17,733 nucleotides of DNA from Eubacteriaceae bacterium UBA1433 (GCA_002329295.1 DCTT01000007.1:407-18139); one strand, 5' to 3'. Positions 7,044-14,292 are shown, counted from the first letter of the stretch. Made by a program: numbers and translations. Notes: generated from the letters alone by a model not told the origin.

Positions 7044-9797
7044 ATGAAAAGAATGGGGAAAAAAACCCAAGGAATTTTGCTGTTGGCTCTTTTGGCAGTG
7101 ATTGCTGTTGTTTTTGGATTGAACGGATTTTATATAGATATCATTTGGTATAAAAAACTGGGATATTTACAAGTATTTTTTAAAGAGTTGGTTACAAAGC
7201 TGCAGTTGGGTATTCCGCTCTTTGTTGTTCTTAGTGTGCTTTTTTATTTCCTGATACGACAAATTGAAAAGAATACCCCGAAGGCCATTTTGACTATCGT
7301 GGATACTGAACGTGAAAAAAGGAAAAAGGGAATAATCAAGTGGAGCATATCGATTGTGATTTCCCTGTTGTGCTCTGTTTTTATTTCGCAAACCATGTGG
7401 TATAAACTGCTTGAATTTTCCAACGCTACTCCATTTGGTTTAAGCGATCCGATTTACAATAAAGAACTTTCATTTTATGTGTTTAAATTGCCGTTTTATC
7501 AACAACTGCTGCAAGTAGGATTCTTGTTGTTGTTTGTATGTGCTGTGATTACGGTGGGCACGTTGCTTTATACTTATATCAGAAATTCGGGCATAGAATT
7601 GTTTTTAAGTCGAGAGCCGGATGGTGATGAACTGAAAAACATCGGCAAACGCGTTTGGGAAGTCACGTCAAAGCATCTTATCTTATATGGATGTTTGTTT
7701 TTGTTGCTGTTGGCGGTATCGTTTTACTTGAAGCGGTATGATTTGCTCTATTCCGACAAGGGAATCGGACATGGGGCAAGTTATACCGATGTAAAAATTA
7801 TGTTACCGCTCTATTGGACCTTGTGTGGATTGAGCGTATTAGGCGCTCTCGGCGTGTTGCTTTTTGGCAAAACCGGGAAAATTCGAAATTTGGTGGCGAT
7901 TCCGATATTGCTCGTGGCGGTTGTTTTTTTAGGCAATGTAGCCGCCTATGTGGTCAATAGCTATGTGGTCGCCCCGAACCAACTTCAAAAAGAATTGCCC
8001 TATATGACGCACAATATCAATTATACACGTCAGGCATATCAATTAAATGATATTGAAGTCAAGGAATTTAATGCAACGGAAGCATTGACGGCACAATCTA
8101 TTAGAGATAACGCTTTGACGGTTAATAATATACCTATCAATGATGCCGAACCAACATTGGATATGTACAATTCGCTGCAAGGGATTCGTCAATATTATGA
8201 ATTTGTAGATATTGACGTGGACAGATATTATTTTAACGGAGAATATCGGCAGGTGTTTTTGGGTGTTAGAGAAATGAACAACGACCATTTGGCGGACAAT
8301 GCGAAGACATGGATTAACCAGCATCTGAAATATACGCACGGATTCGGGGTGGCAATCTCACCCGTCAACGAAGTAACCAGTGTGGGACAACCCGCCCTGG
8401 CGCTTAAGGATATTCCGCCTGTTACACAAATACCGGAGTTGAATGTGGAAGAGCCCAGGGTATACTTTGGAGAACGAACGGATACTTACGCCATTGTCAA
8501 TGCGAAAACGGATGAATTTGACTATCCTATGGGCAACGACAATGCGGAGACACAGTATAAGGCAGATACGGGGTTGTCCTTAAAAGGATATAACAGAATC
8601 GCCTTTGCCATCAACGAAAAAACGATTAAGATTCTTTTTTCTTCGGATATCAACAAGGAGAGCCAGATTCTAATCCGAAGAAATGTAATGCAACGCGTGA
8701 AACTCTTAGCGCCGTTTCTTTATTATGACAACGACCCGTATATCGCCATTGCCAACGGAAAATTGTATTGGATTATTGAAGGATATACGACTACGGATAA
8801 ATATCCTTATTCGGAGCCTTTCAGCAAATCATCGGCAAACAACTACATGCGCAACTCGGTAAAAGCGGTTATGGACGCTTATACCGGAGAGACGACCTTT
8901 TATCTAATAGATGGGACGGATCCGATTGCGCAGACTTACAACAAAATCTACAACGGAATTTTCAAACCCATTGAAGAAATGGACAGCGCTGTCCGTGCTC
9001 ATCTCAAATATCCGAAAGCATACTTTGATGTACAAAGAGAAATCTATAAGACATATCATATGACAAACCCGGAAGTATTCTACAATAAAGAAGACCAATG
9101 GGAAGTAGCCAATCAAATCTATGGTGTAGGCAGTGAAATGGTGCCTGTGGATTCGGCTTATACAGTGATGAAATTGCCGGACAGAGGGACAGAATTTTTA
9201 TTGATGAGCGCCTATACACCGCGCGGGAAAGACAACATGGTCGCCTGGATAGCCGGTGGCAATGACGGTGAAGAATACGGAAAACTGCTTGTATATGTTT
9301 TTTCGAAACAGTCATTGGTATATGGGCCGATGCAAATGGAAAAACGCATTGACCAAGACACGATTATTGCACCTCAATTGACGCTGTTGAGTCAGCAGGG
9401 ATCCAGCCTGATTCGAGGAAATCTGATGACGATACCGATAGACAACAACTTGATTTATATTGAGCCGATTTATTTGCAAGCCACAAGCAGCGGCGAACAA
9501 AATATTCCGGAACTGAAAAAGGTAATCGTAGCGTATGGAGACAGAATTGTTATGGCCGATTCACTGAGTGATGGATTGGTGCAAATATTCGGCAAAGGTT
9601 CTGAGCAGCAAGGTGGCCGTATAGTTGGTGGACAGGCAATGCCGACAGATATTGCACAATTGGCCGCTTATGCAAATGAATTGTTTCAAAAGGCAGAACA
9701 AGCACAGAAAAACGGAGATTGGGCAGCCTATGGCGAATATATGAATCAGTTGCGCAGTGTGTTAAACCAAATGGCACCGACTTCCGCCACGGATTGA
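7044..9797 (+). CDS. UPF0182 family membrane protein (COG1615)
   Basis: A 917-residue protein of the UPF0182/COG1615 family, large membrane proteins of Gram-positive bacteria and cyanobacteria with no settled function. Seven hydrophobic segments sit in the N-terminal third (about residues 8-28, 48-68, 97-116, 150-175, 210-228, 252-270 and 280-305). A large hydrophilic domain follows, rich in Tyr, Asn and Asp, probably outside the cell. Family stretches include FGLSDPIYNKELSFYVF near 131-147, NINYTRQAY and YFGERTDTYAIVN. The C-terminus is Gln and Ala rich and looks helical. Length is typical (about 900-1000). GGGAGGG lies about 6 bases before the ATG. A hairpin follows the stop, and the neighbouring rpmE-rho unit is convergent. 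Confidence 0.93.
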   Translation: MKRMGKKTQGILLLALLAVIAVVFGLNGFYIDIIWYKKLGYLQVFFKELVTKLQLGIPLFVVLSVLFYFLIRQIEKNTPKAILTIVDTEREKRKKGIIKWSISIVISLLCSVFISQTMWYKLLEFSNATPFGLSDPIYNKELSFYVFKLPFYQQLLQVGFLLLFVCAVITVGTLLYTYIRNSGIELFLSREPDGDELKNIGKRVWEVTSKHLILYGCLFLLLLAVSFYLKRYDLLYSDKGIGHGASYTDVKIMLPLYWTLCGLSVLGALGVLLFGKTGKIRNLVAIPILLVAVVFLGNVAAYVVNSYVVAPNQLQKELPYMTHNINYTRQAYQLNDIEVKEFNATEALTAQSIRDNALTVNNIPINDAEPTLDMYNSLQGIRQYYEFVDIDVDRYYFNGEYRQVFLGVREMNNDHLADNAKTWINQHLKYTHGFGVAISPVNEVTSVGQPALALKDIPPVTQIPELNVEEPRVYFGERTDTYAIVNAKTDEFDYPMGNDNAETQYKADTGLSLKGYNRIAFAINEKTIKILFSSDINKESQILIRRNVMQRVKLLAPFLYYDNDPYIAIANGKLYWIIEGYTTTDKYPYSEPFSKSSANNYMRNSVKAVMDAYTGETTFYLIDGTDPIAQTYNKIYNGIFKPIEEMDSAVRAHLKYPKAYFDVQREIYKTYHMTNPEVFYNKEDQWEVANQIYGVGSEMVPVDSAYTVMKLPDRGTEFLLMSAYTPRGKDNMVAWIAGGNDGEEYGKLLVYVFSKQSLVYGPMQMEKRIDQDTIIAPQLTLLSQQGSSLIRGNLMTIPIDNNLIYIEPIYLQATSSGEQNIPELKKVIVAYGDRIVMADSLSDGLVQIFGKGSEQQGGRIVGGQAMPTDIAQLAAYANELFQKAEQAQKNGDWAAYGEYMNQLRSVLNQMAPTSATD

Positions 9798-9810
9798 TAA
9801 GTTAATAAAT

Positions 9811-9848
9811 CAAATGAAAGCATGTGTGAAAACACATGCTTTCATTTG
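9811..9848. terminator. Perfect 17-bp hairpin with GAAA loop after the UPF0182 gene
   Basis: Arms 9811-9827 and 9832-9848 are perfectly complementary over 17 bp around GAAA (9828-9831). The core GCATGTGT/ACACATGC is followed by TTTCATTT, a poor U tract. It begins 13 bp after the stop codon and probably works as a terminator or as a 3'-end stabilising structure. Confidence 0.7.
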
Positions 9849-9850
9849 AT

Positions 9851-10060
9851 GAAAAAAGAAATTGGTTTCCAATGAAATCTATGACAAAAAAACAATCTTG
9901 TGTGGGGAGATGAAAACAGGAAAACAGAAAAATTGCAATCGGGAAATAATGAGAAAAAAAGTGCGATAATAAGCGATTGAAACAGAAAAAACAAAAAAAA
10001 TTGGAAAATATTACATAAATAAGAAAAAAACAATTGAGCAGAAATAGTTGGAAATTTTAC
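9851..10060. other. Non-coding A/G-rich, AT-rich tract
   Basis: 210 bases without a credible gene. By my hand count the plus strand holds about 112 A, 39 G, 41 T and 18 C: about 27% G+C and 72% purine. It lies between the hairpin after the UPF0182 gene and the DnaA-box repeat. A minus-strand frame across it codes only for low-complexity Phe/Leu-rich sequence and lacks a ribosome binding site. Confidence 0.6.
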
Positions 10061-10061
10061 C

Positions 10062-10118
10062 AAATTGTGGATAACTGGGGCAGTTGTTGCATGGTTTTGC
10101 ACAAGTTATCCACAATTT
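10062..10118. promoter_or_regulatory. DnaA-box inverted repeat
   Basis: A 15-bp perfect inverted repeat, AAATTGTGGATAACT (10062-10076) and AGTTATCCACAATTT (10104-10118), separated by 27 bases. Each arm contains an exact consensus DnaA box TTATCCACA: minus strand at 10066-10074 and plus strand at 10106-10114. A third box-like site, TTTTGCACA (10095-10103, one mismatch to TTATNCACA), stands in tandem 2 bp before the right box. A weaker one is at 10187-10195 on the minus strand. DnaA binding is inferred from the consensus. Confidence 0.7.
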
Positions 10119-10233
10119 TCATGTTTTCAGAGGCAGAATATTGAACAAAAATTGTAAGATTACAAAATGAACAGCAGGTGTCTGTTTGTGCAAAGGATTG
10201 AAGGAGAACTGTGTTGACAAAGGACTGGAAAAT

Positions 10234-10261
10234 AAAAAAATGCCGAGGAGGCATCTTTTTT
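10234..10261 (-). terminator. Terminator after rpmE
   Basis: On the minus strand a short GC stem (10250-10253 with 10241-10244, extendable by A-T pairs) around the 5-nt loop 10245-10249 is followed by seven T (10240-10234). It begins only about 7 bp after the rpmE stop and closes the rho-rpmE unit. Confidence 0.82.
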
Positions 10262-10267
10262 AATTTG

Positions 10268-10471
10268 TCAATCCAACTTGTATCTTTTTTTAAAGCGATC
10301 GACACGACCGCCGGTATCGACAAGTTTTTGCTTACCGGTGAAAAACGGGTGACATTGAGAGCAGATTTCAACTTTAATGCCGTTTTTGTTGGTAGAACCC
10401 GTTTCAAAAGTATTGCCACAGGCGCATCTTACCGTTACTGTTTGATAATCGGGATGAATACCGTCTTTCAT
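10268..10471 (-). CDS. rpmE: 50S ribosomal protein L31, zinc-binding type
   Basis: A 67-residue L31 with the start MKDGIHPDYQ, as expected for the family. The four zinc ligands are present: C16 and C18 in CACG, C37 and C40 in CSQC. This is therefore the zinc form rather than the cysteine-free paralogue made under zinc shortage. The C-terminus GGRVDRFKKRY is typical. It sits at the edge of the large subunit near the 5S RNA. AAAGGAG lies 8 bases before the ATG. It follows rho by 89 bp, a common order in Firmicutes, and has its own promoter in the gap as well as possible read-through from rho, since no terminator lies between them. Confidence 0.96.
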   Translation of the reverse strand: MKDGIHPDYQTVTVRCACGNTFETGSTNKNGIKVEICSQCHPFFTGKQKLVDTGGRVDRFKKRYKLD

Positions 10472-10524
10472 TGTATATCACTCCTTTCGGAATCATGATC
10501 AAAATAGCATGTTTCAGCTCAACT

Positions 10525-10552
10525 ATTATAACAAAATTTTTTGTTTTGGCAA
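10525..10552 (-). promoter_or_regulatory. Promoter of rpmE
   Basis: On the minus strand TTGCCA (10552-10547), a 16-bp spacer and TATAAT (10530-10525). It begins 9 bp after the rho stop and gives a leader of about 47 nt. The spacer contains an AT-only palindrome that is probably chance. Confidence 0.7.
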
Positions 10553-10560
10553 ATGTTTTT

Positions 10561-12138
10561 TTATAGATTGGAGTCTTTTTTCGTAATAATGTCGATAAAA
10601 TGTTGATTATTTTCAATAGAACCGATTTTATTAATGATTTTTTCGGTTAATTCGTATTGATTCGGTGTGGAAGACAACAATTTACGAAGCCGATAAGAGA
10701 TGGAGATTTCTTCTTGCGAAAGCAGCAGTTCTTCACGACGTGTGCCGGAGCGATAAATGTCGATTGCCGGGAAAATTCGTTTTTCGGCCATGTCGCGTTC
10801 AAGGTGAATTTCCATGTTGCCGGTTCCTTTAAATTCTTCAAAAATGACATCATCCATGCGGCTTCCCGTTTCCACCAAAGCAGTTGCCAAAATAGTCAGA
10901 GAACCGCCGCCGGAAATGTTGCGCGCGGCGCCAAAAAACTTTTTGGGCAAATAGAGCGCTTCGGGATCAAGGCCGCCGGACAAAGTACGACCGCTGGGAG
11001 GCACCACCAGGTTATTGGCCCTGGCAAAACGTGTAAGGCTATCCATTAAAATGACTACATCGCGGCCGATTTCAACCAGGCGTTTGGCACGTTCCAAAAC
11101 CATTTCGGAAGCTTTGATATGATTGGCGGGTGGTTGATCGAAAGTGGAATACACCACATCGGCTTTCACAGAATGTATGATATCGGTGACCTCTTCGGGA
11201 CGCTCGTCCACCAGCAAAACAATCAGATGAATATCGGGATAATTTTTTTCGATGGCATTGGCCAATTCTTTGAGAAGAATGGTTTTTCCGACTTTAGGTG
11301 CAGCAACAATTATACCGCGCTGTCCTTTGCCGATAGGACAAAAAATATCCATAATGCGTGTAGAAAGTACGTCTTTGGAAGTTTCCAAAACGAGCTTTTC
11401 GTTTGGAAATACGGGAATCAAACGCTCAAAAACGGGGCGGTTTTGCATTTCTGCTGCGGGTTTGCCGTTTACACGGTCTACAAACAGCAAAGCATCGAAA
11501 CGTTCGTTTTCGTTGGGGATGCGTATCTTGCCCGTAATTTCGTCTCCGCGTCGCAAACGATAGCGTTTGATTTGGTGAGGCGAGACGTATATGTCGTCTT
11601 CACCGGGCAAGTAATTTTCTTTGCGTAAAAAACCGAATCCGTCAGGCATAATATCTAAAATACCTACATGAGAGACTTCGTAGCGTCGCATGTCTTTGGC
11701 ATTGTGATTTTGCATTTTGCGCTCTTCTTCTTTTAGGATATCAGCGGTGGCTATACCGTTGACATTTTCCAAAAAGAGCATGGCATTATATTTTTCGTCC
11801 TCTTTTGGGGGACGGACTTTGCCGGAAAGGATGTCGCCGGTGTTCAGCTTGAATCGCTGAATTTGTGAAGCGGATACATAGACATATTCCTGCGGAGAAG
11901 TCATTTTGTCATTTTTTAAAAAACCGAATCCTTCGGGAAGCACTTGCAATGTCCCTTTTAACTCATAAGCATCGTGGATGCGGTCTTTGAGCTTTGCATA
12001 GCGTTTTTGCGCATCGGTGATGGCAAAGGCCAATTCTTTTTTCTTAAGACGGGAGATGTTTTTCAATCCCAATTCTTTGGCCTGACGGCGCAAGTCTTCG
12101 ATCGTGGCATTGGCAGCAAGAGTGTCTTCAGATTTCAT
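10561..12138 (-). CDS. rho: Transcription termination factor Rho with duplicated RNA-binding domain
   Basis: A 525-residue Rho, the hexameric RNA-dependent ATPase and helicase that ends transcription. Order: Rho_N helical region (about 10-45), a first cold-shock-like RNA-binding domain (62-127), a charged linker (128-157), a second cold-shock-like domain (158-225), then the ATPase core with Walker A PKVGKT (281-286), VDERPEEV (310-317), Walker B VVILMDSLTR (361-370) and GGSLTILATALVETGS (411-426). E. coli Rho has 419 residues and one such domain, so the extra length is mostly the second copy. Both copies keep GFGFL and YVS, which bind RNA in E. coli. The ATG at 12138 is preferred over a frame extended to 12165 because AAAGGAG lies 7 bases before it. 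rpmE follows. A leader of about 190 nt suggests autoregulation, as known for rho elsewhere. Confidence 0.96.
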   Translation of the reverse strand: MKSEDTLAANATIEDLRRQAKELGLKNISRLKKKELAFAITDAQKRYAKLKDRIHDAYELKGTLQVLPEGFGFLKNDKMTSPQEYVYVSASQIQRFKLNTGDILSGKVRPPKEDEKYNAMLFLENVNGIATADILKEEERKMQNHNAKDMRRYEVSHVGILDIMPDGFGFLRKENYLPGEDDIYVSPHQIKRYRLRRGDEITGKIRIPNENERFDALLFVDRVNGKPAAEMQNRPVFERLIPVFPNEKLVLETSKDVLSTRIMDIFCPIGKGQRGIIVAAPKVGKTILLKELANAIEKNYPDIHLIVLLVDERPEEVTDIIHSVKADVVYSTFDQPPANHIKASEMVLERAKRLVEIGRDVVILMDSLTRFARANNLVVPPSGRTLSGGLDPEALYLPKKFFGAARNISGGGSLTILATALVETGSRMDDVIFEEFKGTGNMEIHLERDMAEKRIFPAIDIYRSGTRREELLLSQEEISISYRLRKLLSSTPNQYELTEKIINKIGSIENNQHFIDIITKKDSNL

Positions 12139-12336
12139 TGGGCGACTCCTTTGGCAAGTAAACATTTTTGGTATTTGGAACGTTAAAATCTATGTTAAGA
12201 TAATTGTTATAGATGTAAATAAAATTCCTAAGAGGAATAAAAATCGAAAGTAAGATTAGTGGAACAGATAGAATTTGTTTGAAGGGCTATAAGGGCAAAT
12301 TTCATCATGAGTGATTTTTGTAAACAACACAAATTT
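12139..12336 (-). promoter_or_regulatory. Long rho leader, C-rich and G-poor
   Basis: The promoter at 12337-12365 puts the rho transcript start near 12330, so about 190 nt of leader precede the ATG. On the transcribed sense the part 12300-12241 has about 16 C and 4 G in 60 bases with many YC steps and little structure, as expected of a Rho loading (rut) site. A small hairpin (12238-12233 with 12229-12224) followed by a T-rich stretch lies further down. This suggests Rho limiting its own synthesis (inference). Confidence 0.5.
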
Positions 12337-12365
12337 AGTATATACAAAAGAATATCATGCGTCAA
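12337..12365 (-). promoter_or_regulatory. SigA-type promoter of rho
   Basis: On the minus strand TTGACG (12365-12360), a 17-bp spacer and TATACT (12342-12337). It is divergent from the serS promoter, with the two -35 boxes 34 bp apart. The gap between them holds a small palindrome, CTTTC-C-GAAAG (12374-12384). Confidence 0.75.
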
Positions 12366-12399
12366 CCTATATTCTTTCCGAAAGGCAAAAAAACTGTTG

Positions 12400-12429
12400 T
12401 TGACTTTGATTTGCATTTTGCCATATAAT
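12400..12429 (+). promoter_or_regulatory. SigA-type promoter of serS
   Basis: TTGACT (12400-12405), an 18-bp spacer and TATAAT (12424-12429). The predicted start near 12436 leaves a leader of about 55 nt. That is too short for a T-box, and no T-box sequence is seen. Confidence 0.72.
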
Positions 12430-12442
12430 AATCTGTAAGTTT

Positions 12443-12476
12443 CAAACAGAGGATGTGTAAAAAACGCCTCTGTTTG
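12443..12476 (+). promoter_or_regulatory. Stem-loop in the serS leader next to the ribosome binding site
   Basis: CAAACAGAGG (12443-12452) pairs perfectly with CCTCTGTTTG (12467-12476) around a 14-nt A-rich loop. The serS binding site GGAGGG begins at 12478. The stem stands at the very 5' end of the predicted mRNA. Its CCTC could alternatively pair with GAGG at 12479-12482 of the binding site, but only over 4 bp. Confidence 0.6.
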
Positions 12477-12490
12477 CGGAGGGATAGTCT

Positions 12491-13774
12491 ATGCTGGACA
12501 TAAAACAAATTCGCAAAGAGCCTGAGAAAATTCGAGAATTGTTGTCACGAAGAGGTGAGGAAGCAAAAATTGATGCGCTGCTTGCCATGGATGTGGAGCG
12601 CAGAGAAATTTTATCGCAAACCGAACAAATCAAGGCGGAGCAAAACAAGGTATCCAAACAAATACCTGCTTATAAAAAAGAAGGAAAAGATATAGCCGAA
12701 ATTTTTGGACGTATGAAAAGCCTGGCAGAAGAAGGCAAGGAACTGGACAGACGCCTGCGAGAGTTGGATGAGTCAATCAAAGAAAGCTTGTTAAATATCC
12801 CCAATACACCCAATGAGCATATTGCGATAGGAAAAGACGAAAATGACAATGTTGAAATTCGAAAACATCTTCAACCGCGAATATTTGACTTTGCGCCCAA
12901 AGCGCATTGGGATCTTGGCGTGGAATTGGATATTTTGGATTTTGAAAGAGCGGTGAAAATTACCGGAAGCCGTTTTTCGATGTTCAAAGGATTAGGGGCA
13001 AAATTAGCCAGAGCATTGATTCAATTTATGCTGGATACCAATACTACGGAGGGCGGTTATACGGAAATCAGCCCGCCTTTTATGGTGAACAGAAAGGCTA
13101 TGACGGGGACGGGTCAATTGCCGAAATTTGAATTTGATATTTTTGGTCTTCGAGATACGGAATATTTTTTGGTGCCTACTGCGGAGGTGCCCTTGACAAA
13201 TATTTATGCGGACGAAATATTGCCTGAGGAAATGTTGCCCGTCTATTTTACGGCATATACACCGTGCTTTCGCGCAGAGGCCGGAAGTGCAGGCAGAGAC
13301 ACACGAGGATTGATTCGCAATCATCAGTTTGATAAAGTGGAACTGGTGAAATTGGTAAAGCCGGAGCATTCATACGATGAGCTGGAAAGTTTAACAGCCG
13401 ATGCGGAAAAAATTTTGCAAAAACTGCAACTGCCTTATCGTGTGATAGAATTGTGTACAGGCGACATTGGGTTTTCTTCTGCGAAAACGTATGATATAGA
13501 AGTATTTATGCCCAGCTATGGGCGATATGTGGAGATCAGCTCCTGTTCAAATTTTGAAGCGTTTCAGGCGAGGCGTGCCAACTTGCGATATCGCGGAGCC
13601 GATGGCAAAGTGAATTTTTTGCATACGCTCAACGGGTCGAGCCTGGCAGTGGGTCGTGCCTTTGCGGCGATTGTGGAAAACTATCAACAAGCGGACGGAA
13701 GTGTACGCATCCCCGATGTGTTGATATCATACATGAACGGTATTACCGTAATTGAGAAAGAAGGAAAATCATGA
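12491..13774 (+). CDS. serS: Seryl-tRNA synthetase
   Basis: A 427-residue class II seryl-tRNA synthetase (EC 6.1.1.11), which charges tRNA-Ser with serine. The N-terminal helical hairpin (about 28-100) that grips the long arm of tRNA-Ser is evident from the charged heptad-like sequence. The catalytic domain follows, with VPTAEVPLTN (228-237), motif 2 FRAEAGSAGRDTRGLIRNHQF (260-280, split here only by its length), DIGFSSAKTYD (325-335), EISSCSNFEAFQARR (348-362) and motif 3 LNGSSLAVGRAFAA (380-393). Motif 3 more often reads LNGSGLAVGRT, a mild variation. GGAGGG lies 7 bases before the ATG. Its last codons overlap the lipoprotein gene by 4 bp (ATGA), a sign of coupled translation. Confidence 0.97.
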   Translation: MLDIKQIRKEPEKIRELLSRRGEEAKIDALLAMDVERREILSQTEQIKAEQNKVSKQIPAYKKEGKDIAEIFGRMKSLAEEGKELDRRLRELDESIKESLLNIPNTPNEHIAIGKDENDNVEIRKHLQPRIFDFAPKAHWDLGVELDILDFERAVKITGSRFSMFKGLGAKLARALIQFMLDTNTTEGGYTEISPPFMVNRKAMTGTGQLPKFEFDIFGLRDTEYFLVPTAEVPLTNIYADEILPEEMLPVYFTAYTPCFRAEAGSAGRDTRGLIRNHQFDKVELVKLVKPEHSYDELESLTADAEKILQKLQLPYRVIELCTGDIGFSSAKTYDIEVFMPSYGRYVEISSCSNFEAFQARRANLRYRGADGKVNFLHTLNGSSLAVGRAFAAIVENYQQADGSVRIPDVLISYMNGITVIEKEGKS

Positions 13775-14292
13775 AAAAAATGAAATTAGCAAAAACAAGT
13801 ATCATTTTTATGTTTGTATTGATGGTTACTGTGGCTTTTTTTGGCTGTTCAACTTCGATGGAGTACATCAATCAGGGCGATGTGGTAGAAGGCAAACATT
13901 ATGAATTGGTCATTGACAAAATCGAAGTGACGGATGCGGTGCAATTCATTAATCCGGCGGAAGGCAATGTTTTTGTAGCGGTAAAATTTCATTATAAAAA
14001 CATTACGGAAGAAAGTGTAGAATATAAAGAGCTGCCTACGATAACGCTGGCATCATCAGAAAATGAAAAAGAATACAAAATCAACTATGATGCGTCCAAT
14101 ATCTATGCCATCATAGAAGACGTGGATTATTCTATAATGACCGAACCGCTGGAAGCGGAGCAAACACGCATGGATGTGGAAGTATACGAAGTGCCCAGGG
14201 CAGATGTAGAAGCGGGAATGCTTGAAGTAAGGGTTGACAATACAAAAAAAGCTGTCAAAGTAGAACTTGCGACAGGCGAAGAAGAGCAGTAA
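13771..14292 (+). CDS. Putative lipoprotein with a DUF4352-like domain
   Basis: A 173-residue protein with a lysine-rich start, a hydrophobic core (about residues 10-24) and a lipobox-like FFGC with C26, so it is probably lipid anchored to the outer face of the membrane. FFGC departs from the usual L-A-G-C pattern. The mature part contains EVTDAVQF and NVFVAVKFHYKNITEESVEY (about 66-85), the beta-strand pattern of the DUF4352 (telokin-like immunoglobulin) fold of extracellular Gram-positive lipoproteins. Function unknown. The tail is acidic (EEEQ). It overlaps serS by 4 bp, with AAGGA about 8 bases upstream inside serS, and is followed by murA after 25 bp. Confidence 0.83.
   Translation: MKKMKLAKTSIIFMFVLMVTVAFFGCSTSMEYINQGDVVEGKHYELVIDKIEVTDAVQFINPAEGNVFVAVKFHYKNITEESVEYKELPTITLASSENEKEYKINYDASNIYAIIEDVDYSIMTEPLEAEQTRMDVEVYEVPRADVEAGMLEVRVDNTKKAVKVELATGEEEQ

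Noticed and set aside
9842..10102. Minus-strand ORF of 86 residues across the purine-rich tract
   Set aside because: It codes for low-complexity Phe/Leu-rich sequence that simply mirrors the A/G-rich opposite strand, and no ribosome binding site precedes its ATG.
9851..10233. Chromosomal replication origin (oriC)
   Set aside because: DnaA boxes and an AT-rich tract are present, but dnaA, dnaN, recF, gyrase genes and rpmH are not adjacent. The rRNA operon and most genes point the same way on both sides, and G exceeds C on the plus strand on both sides, so the strand bias does not switch here. Kept only as a DnaA-box site.
10211..10498. Plus-strand ORF of 95 residues with GAAGGAG upstream
   Set aside because: Despite the binding-site-like GAAGGAG, it is antisense to the whole of rpmE and reads through the rpmE terminator; the protein has no family character.
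10531..10544. Palindrome between the -35 and -10 of rpmE as an operator, for example for a zinc repressor
   Set aside because: It consists almost only of A and T runs and does not resemble the known Zur box, so chance in AT-rich DNA is the simpler explanation.
12436..12490. T-box riboswitch upstream of serS
   Set aside because: The leader between promoter and start is only about 55 nt, and the conserved T-box sequence (AGGGTGGNACCGCG) is absent.
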